6,939 nt of DNA from Mycoplasmatota bacterium (GTDB lineage Bacteria > Bacillota_I > Bacilli_A > RF39 > UBA660): positions 1 through 6,939 of the forward strand of contig JAAZDL010000126.1 in NCBI GenBank assembly GCA_012512795.1. Reading direction: 5' to 3'. Position numbers and translations under genes: made by a program. Shown one piece after another: positions 4,963 through 6,939 of the stretch; the stretch's first letter is position 1, and every line of letters begins with the position of its first letter. The notes beneath the pieces are model-generated. The model searched no databases. It saw only the letters and a list, made by a program, of their open reading frames with translations, and was not told the DNA's origin.

Positions 4963-5439
4963 ATGATAAAAATATTTGACAATAAAATGGAAGAATTAGA
5001 AATTAAAATAATGGACTACCTCGAAAATATTTATCCTTTAGAAAATTATTCAGCATTTGGATTAAAAATGGAGGAGATTTACTTTCAAACTAGTGAGCAT
5101 GCTTTTCAATATTTAAAATTTTATAAAACTCACCCAGATATAGCTAATGAAATAATAGATGCTTATTCACCTAATGATGCAAGAAACATAGGGCAAAAAC
5201 ACGGGAATTTAAAACCGTCAAATTGGTTAGATGTTAAATATAAAAAAATGGAAAAAGTTTTACGTTTAAAAGTTGCACAAAATACTGAAGTTAAGGAAAA
5301 ATTACTTGCAACAAATGATAATATTATTGCTGAATTTTGTGTTGATCAGGATACAGAATGGGGTATTGATGAGAATAATAATGGAGAAAATAATTTAGGA
5401 AAAATTTTGATGAAAATTAGAGATGAATTAAAAAAATAA
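4963..5439 (+). CDS. NADAR-domain (YbiA-like) N-glycosidase family protein
   Basis: The 158-aa protein is essentially one NADAR domain. Visible family landmarks are YPLENYSAF (24-32), an EIYFQTSEHAFQYLKF segment (38-53) with the conserved Glu-His pair (45-46), SPNDARNIGQ (69-78), W88, MEKVLRLKVAQN (96-107), LLATNDNIIAEF (114-125) and TEWGIDENNNGENNLGKILM (131-150) with the WG and N-x-LG residues near the C-terminus. E. coli YbiA cleaves the N-glycosidic bond of early riboflavin intermediates. Other NADAR proteins remove ADP-ribose from guanine in DNA and pair with DarT toxins. No DarT or riboflavin gene is visible here, so the substrate is open. GGAAGG (4951-4956) sits 6 nt before the ATG. 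The gene is only 25 nt upstream of rbgA, probably in one transcript, and is separated from the six-gene operon by a terminator. Confidence 0.85.
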   Translation: MIKIFDNKMEELEIKIMDYLENIYPLENYSAFGLKMEEIYFQTSEHAFQYLKFYKTHPDIANEIIDAYSPNDARNIGQKHGNLKPSNWLDVKYKKMEKVLRLKVAQNTEVKEKLLATNDNIIAEFCVDQDTEWGIDENNNGENNLGKILMKIRDELKK

Positions 5440-5464
5440 ATATATCTTTAAAGAGGAAGAAAAA

Positions 5465-6319
5465 ATGGAAAATAAAACAAATATAAATTGGTATCCTGGT
5501 CATATGGCTAAAACAAAGAAAGAAATTAGTGAAATAATATCTATGGTAGATGTTGTTATTGAAGTAATTGATTCAAGAATACCATTTTCATCAAGAATAC
5601 CAGATTTAAGTAATATAACAAGAAATAAAAAGAATATTATAGTATTTAATAAGTATGATTTATGCGACAAGGTTGAAACTGAAAAGTGGATTTATAAATT
5701 TGAAACTGATGGTTATATAACTGTTACTTGTGATTCTAAAAATTCAAATGATTATAAAAAAATAGTAACTGCTGTTAATAATTTAATGATAGATGTAAAT
5801 AATAAAAGGAAAGCTAAAGGATTACTTTCTAAAAAAGCTAAATGTATTGTTATTGGTGTACCTAATGTTGGTAAAAGCACATTAATAAATAAACTGATTG
5901 GTAAAAAAGTACTTGGTGTTGGTAATAAGCCTGGTATAACTAAGAATCTTACTACTACGAGAGTTAATGAGTATATAGACTTAGTAGATACTCCTGGTAT
6001 ACTATGGCCTAAGTTAGAAAGTGAAAATGTTGCATATAATTTAGCAGCTATGACTATTATTAAAGAGGAAATCTTAACTGTTGAAGATATAGGAATTTAT
6101 ATATTAAAAATGTTGGATAAATATTATCCTAATATATTAAAAGATGAATTTGGCTTAATTAGTTATGATAATGATAATATTGAGGAAAGCTTTGTTTCTA
6201 TCTCAAAATTTAAAAATATCCCTATAAATAGTGAAGTAGATTATGAAAAAATAAGTTTATTAATATTAAATAGTATAAAACAAGAAAAAATAAAAGGTAT
6301 CACTTTTGATAGAGTGTAG
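5465..6319 (+). CDS. rbgA: Ribosome biogenesis GTPase RbgA (YlqF)
   Basis: At 284 aa this matches RbgA in length and has its unmistakable N-terminus, NWYPGHMAKTKKEI (7-20). The GTPase motifs are in the circularly permuted order of the YlqF/YawG group: G4 NKYD (62-65), a G5-like stretch near TCDSKN (88-93), then G1 GVPNVGKST (131-139), a G2 Thr in PGITK (156-160) and G3 DTPG (175-178). The C-terminal helical part that contacts ribosomal RNA follows. RbgA acts in the cytoplasm in late assembly of the 50S subunit and is essential in Bacillus subtilis. AGAGG at 5452-5456, 8 nt before the ATG, is the ribosome binding site. It is a core housekeeping gene, so the operon upstream of the NADAR gene looks like accessory DNA next to a conserved locus. 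Nothing is truncated. Confidence 0.96.
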   Translation: MENKTNINWYPGHMAKTKKEISEIISMVDVVIEVIDSRIPFSSRIPDLSNITRNKKNIIVFNKYDLCDKVETEKWIYKFETDGYITVTCDSKNSNDYKKIVTAVNNLMIDVNNKRKAKGLLSKKAKCIVIGVPNVGKSTLINKLIGKKVLGVGNKPGITKNLTTTRVNEYIDLVDTPGILWPKLESENVAYNLAAMTIIKEEILTVEDIGIYILKMLDKYYPNILKDEFGLISYDNDNIEESFVSISKFKNIPINSEVDYEKISLLILNSIKQEKIKGITFDRV

Positions 6320-6328
6320 TATATTTCT

Positions 6329-6357
6329 TTGATTTTTATATTAATTTATGTTATAAT
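6329..6357 (+). promoter_or_regulatory. Strong sigma-A-type promoter
   Basis: TTGATT (6329-6334), a 17-nt spacer and a perfect TATAAT (6352-6357), which also carries the TG of an extended -10 (6349-6350). It lies between the rbgA stop and the next start codon, so the downstream gene has its own promoter. The start point would be near 6364. Confidence 0.85.
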
Positions 6358-6384
6358 ACACTGATAAAAAAAGGGGTGTGTATT

Positions 6385-6939
6385 ATGAAATTAGATAGTA
6401 AAAAGAAACTAGCAGAACGACAAGCTCAAATAGCGTATGAACTTCAATATGAAGTACTTTTAAAAGACTGGTATGAACGTCTTGGTAATATGAGTGCAGC
6501 TAAGTATGTTATTTCTAAAATAAGTACTATAAATGATAAGAAAGATATGATCGATGTTTATGAATTTGTTATTAGAGTATTTAAAAGTAGAGGATTTGAA
6601 AAAGAAGAGGCTATTAACCATATGGCAAATAACAAATATATATTTGCTTCTGACAGACAAAGGATTATTGATATTTTAGGTATTGTTGAAATAGTTAATT
6701 TAGGAGATAAAATACTTTTTGAAGATCCAAGACTATTAACTTCTTTATATACTCTTGATGAAATATATAGTGGTGTTAAGGCTTTACAAAATAAATCTGA
6801 AAATTTTAGTGTTGACGAATTAATGCTATATTTAAACTTAAAAAAAAGTACTAATGATGGAGATGTTAGAAAAATATCTGAACCTAGAAGAATTTCGTTT
6901 TCTACTTTCTATTTAAAAAGACTAGAGCATAAAGAAGCA
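6385..6939 (+). CDS. Unrecognised protein, N-terminal 185 residues (3' end outside the window)
   Basis: The frame is open from the ATG at 6385 to the last base, so only the N-terminal 185 residues are visible. GGGGTG (6373-6378) lies 6 nt before the ATG and a strong promoter precedes it. The protein is soluble and mainly helical. It opens with a Lys-rich, amphipathic MKLDSKKKLAERQAQIAYEL and continues with charged helices around residues 20-95 and a LEU/ILE-rich stretch (IDILGIVEIVNLG, near 96-108). No signal peptide, membrane segment, P-loop or metal-binding motif is visible. I do not recognise the family. Its A/T-ending codon use resembles that of rbgA, which suggests a resident gene. It might be a conserved protein of unknown function in this lineage. 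Confidence 0.85.
   Translation, partial: MKLDSKKKLAERQAQIAYELQYEVLLKDWYERLGNMSAAKYVISKISTINDKKDMIDVYEFVIRVFKSRGFEKEEAINHMANNKYIFASDRQRIIDILGIVEIVNLGDKILFEDPRLLTSLYTLDEIYSGVKALQNKSENFSVDELMLYLNLKKSTNDGDVRKISEPRRISFSTFYLKRLEHKEA

Noticed and set aside
6460..6660. Minus-strand open frame inside the last gene
   Set aside because: The + strand frame has promoter, Shine-Dalgarno and an unbroken 185 codons. The minus frame has none of these.
1..6939. tRNA or rRNA genes, CRISPR arrays, insertion sequences, attachment sites
   Set aside because: No cloverleaf-like or rRNA sequence, no regularly spaced repeats, no transposase or integrase motifs and no terminal inverted repeats were found on reading through.

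Overview
This is an AT-rich bacterial window, roughly a quarter to 30 % G+C by eye. It has strong AGGAGG-type ribosome binding sites, short overlapping genes and bacterial promoters, which suggests a low-GC Bacillota or Mycoplasmatota-like organism. Tryptophans are encoded by TGG and several genes end in TGA, so the standard bacterial code applies. All supported genes lie on the + strand. I cannot name the species.

Layout. (1) Positions 3-398 are the C-terminal part of a WYL-domain protein, probably a regulator that begins upstream of the window. (2) Positions 450-4547 hold six genes packed as one operon, with gaps of 32 nt or less and overlaps of 11, 4 and 4 nt. They are a D12-class DNA-methyltransferase-like protein, a purine-type phosphoribosyltransferase, a HAM1/ITPase-like nucleotide pyrophosphatase, a MoaA-like radical SAM enzyme, a thymidylate-kinase-like nucleotide kinase and a membrane transporter of the queuosine-precursor (YhhQ/VUT) family. 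A convincing Rho-independent terminator follows at 4567-4595. (3) Positions 4600-4962 are largely non-coding. They hold an extended -10 promoter, a very short and apparently frameshifted ORF with a 10-nt tandem duplication, and an AT-rich hairpin. (4) Positions 4963-6319 hold a NADAR-domain gene and rbgA (ylqF), the circularly permuted GTPase of 50S ribosome assembly. (5) A textbook promoter at 6329-6357 drives an unrecognised gene that runs off the right edge.

How the genes may work together. The six-gene operon reads like one chemical route. A transporter brings in a purine-like or deazapurine base, the phosphoribosyltransferase makes it a 5'-nucleotide, the radical SAM enzyme remodels it, the kinase phosphorylates it, and the HAM1-like enzyme hydrolyses either the product or a competing canonical NTP. 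The methyltransferase-like protein could act on the resulting base in a nucleotide or nucleic acid. Two members lack residues their families normally need: the methyltransferase has DFAW in place of DPPY, and the HAM1 protein lacks the SHR base-reading motif. Both changes point to altered substrates rather than housekeeping. The family assignments rest on visible motifs. The pathway, and whether it serves queuosine-like salvage, nucleic-acid modification or an antiviral nucleotide, is inference. It is the most interesting part of the window.
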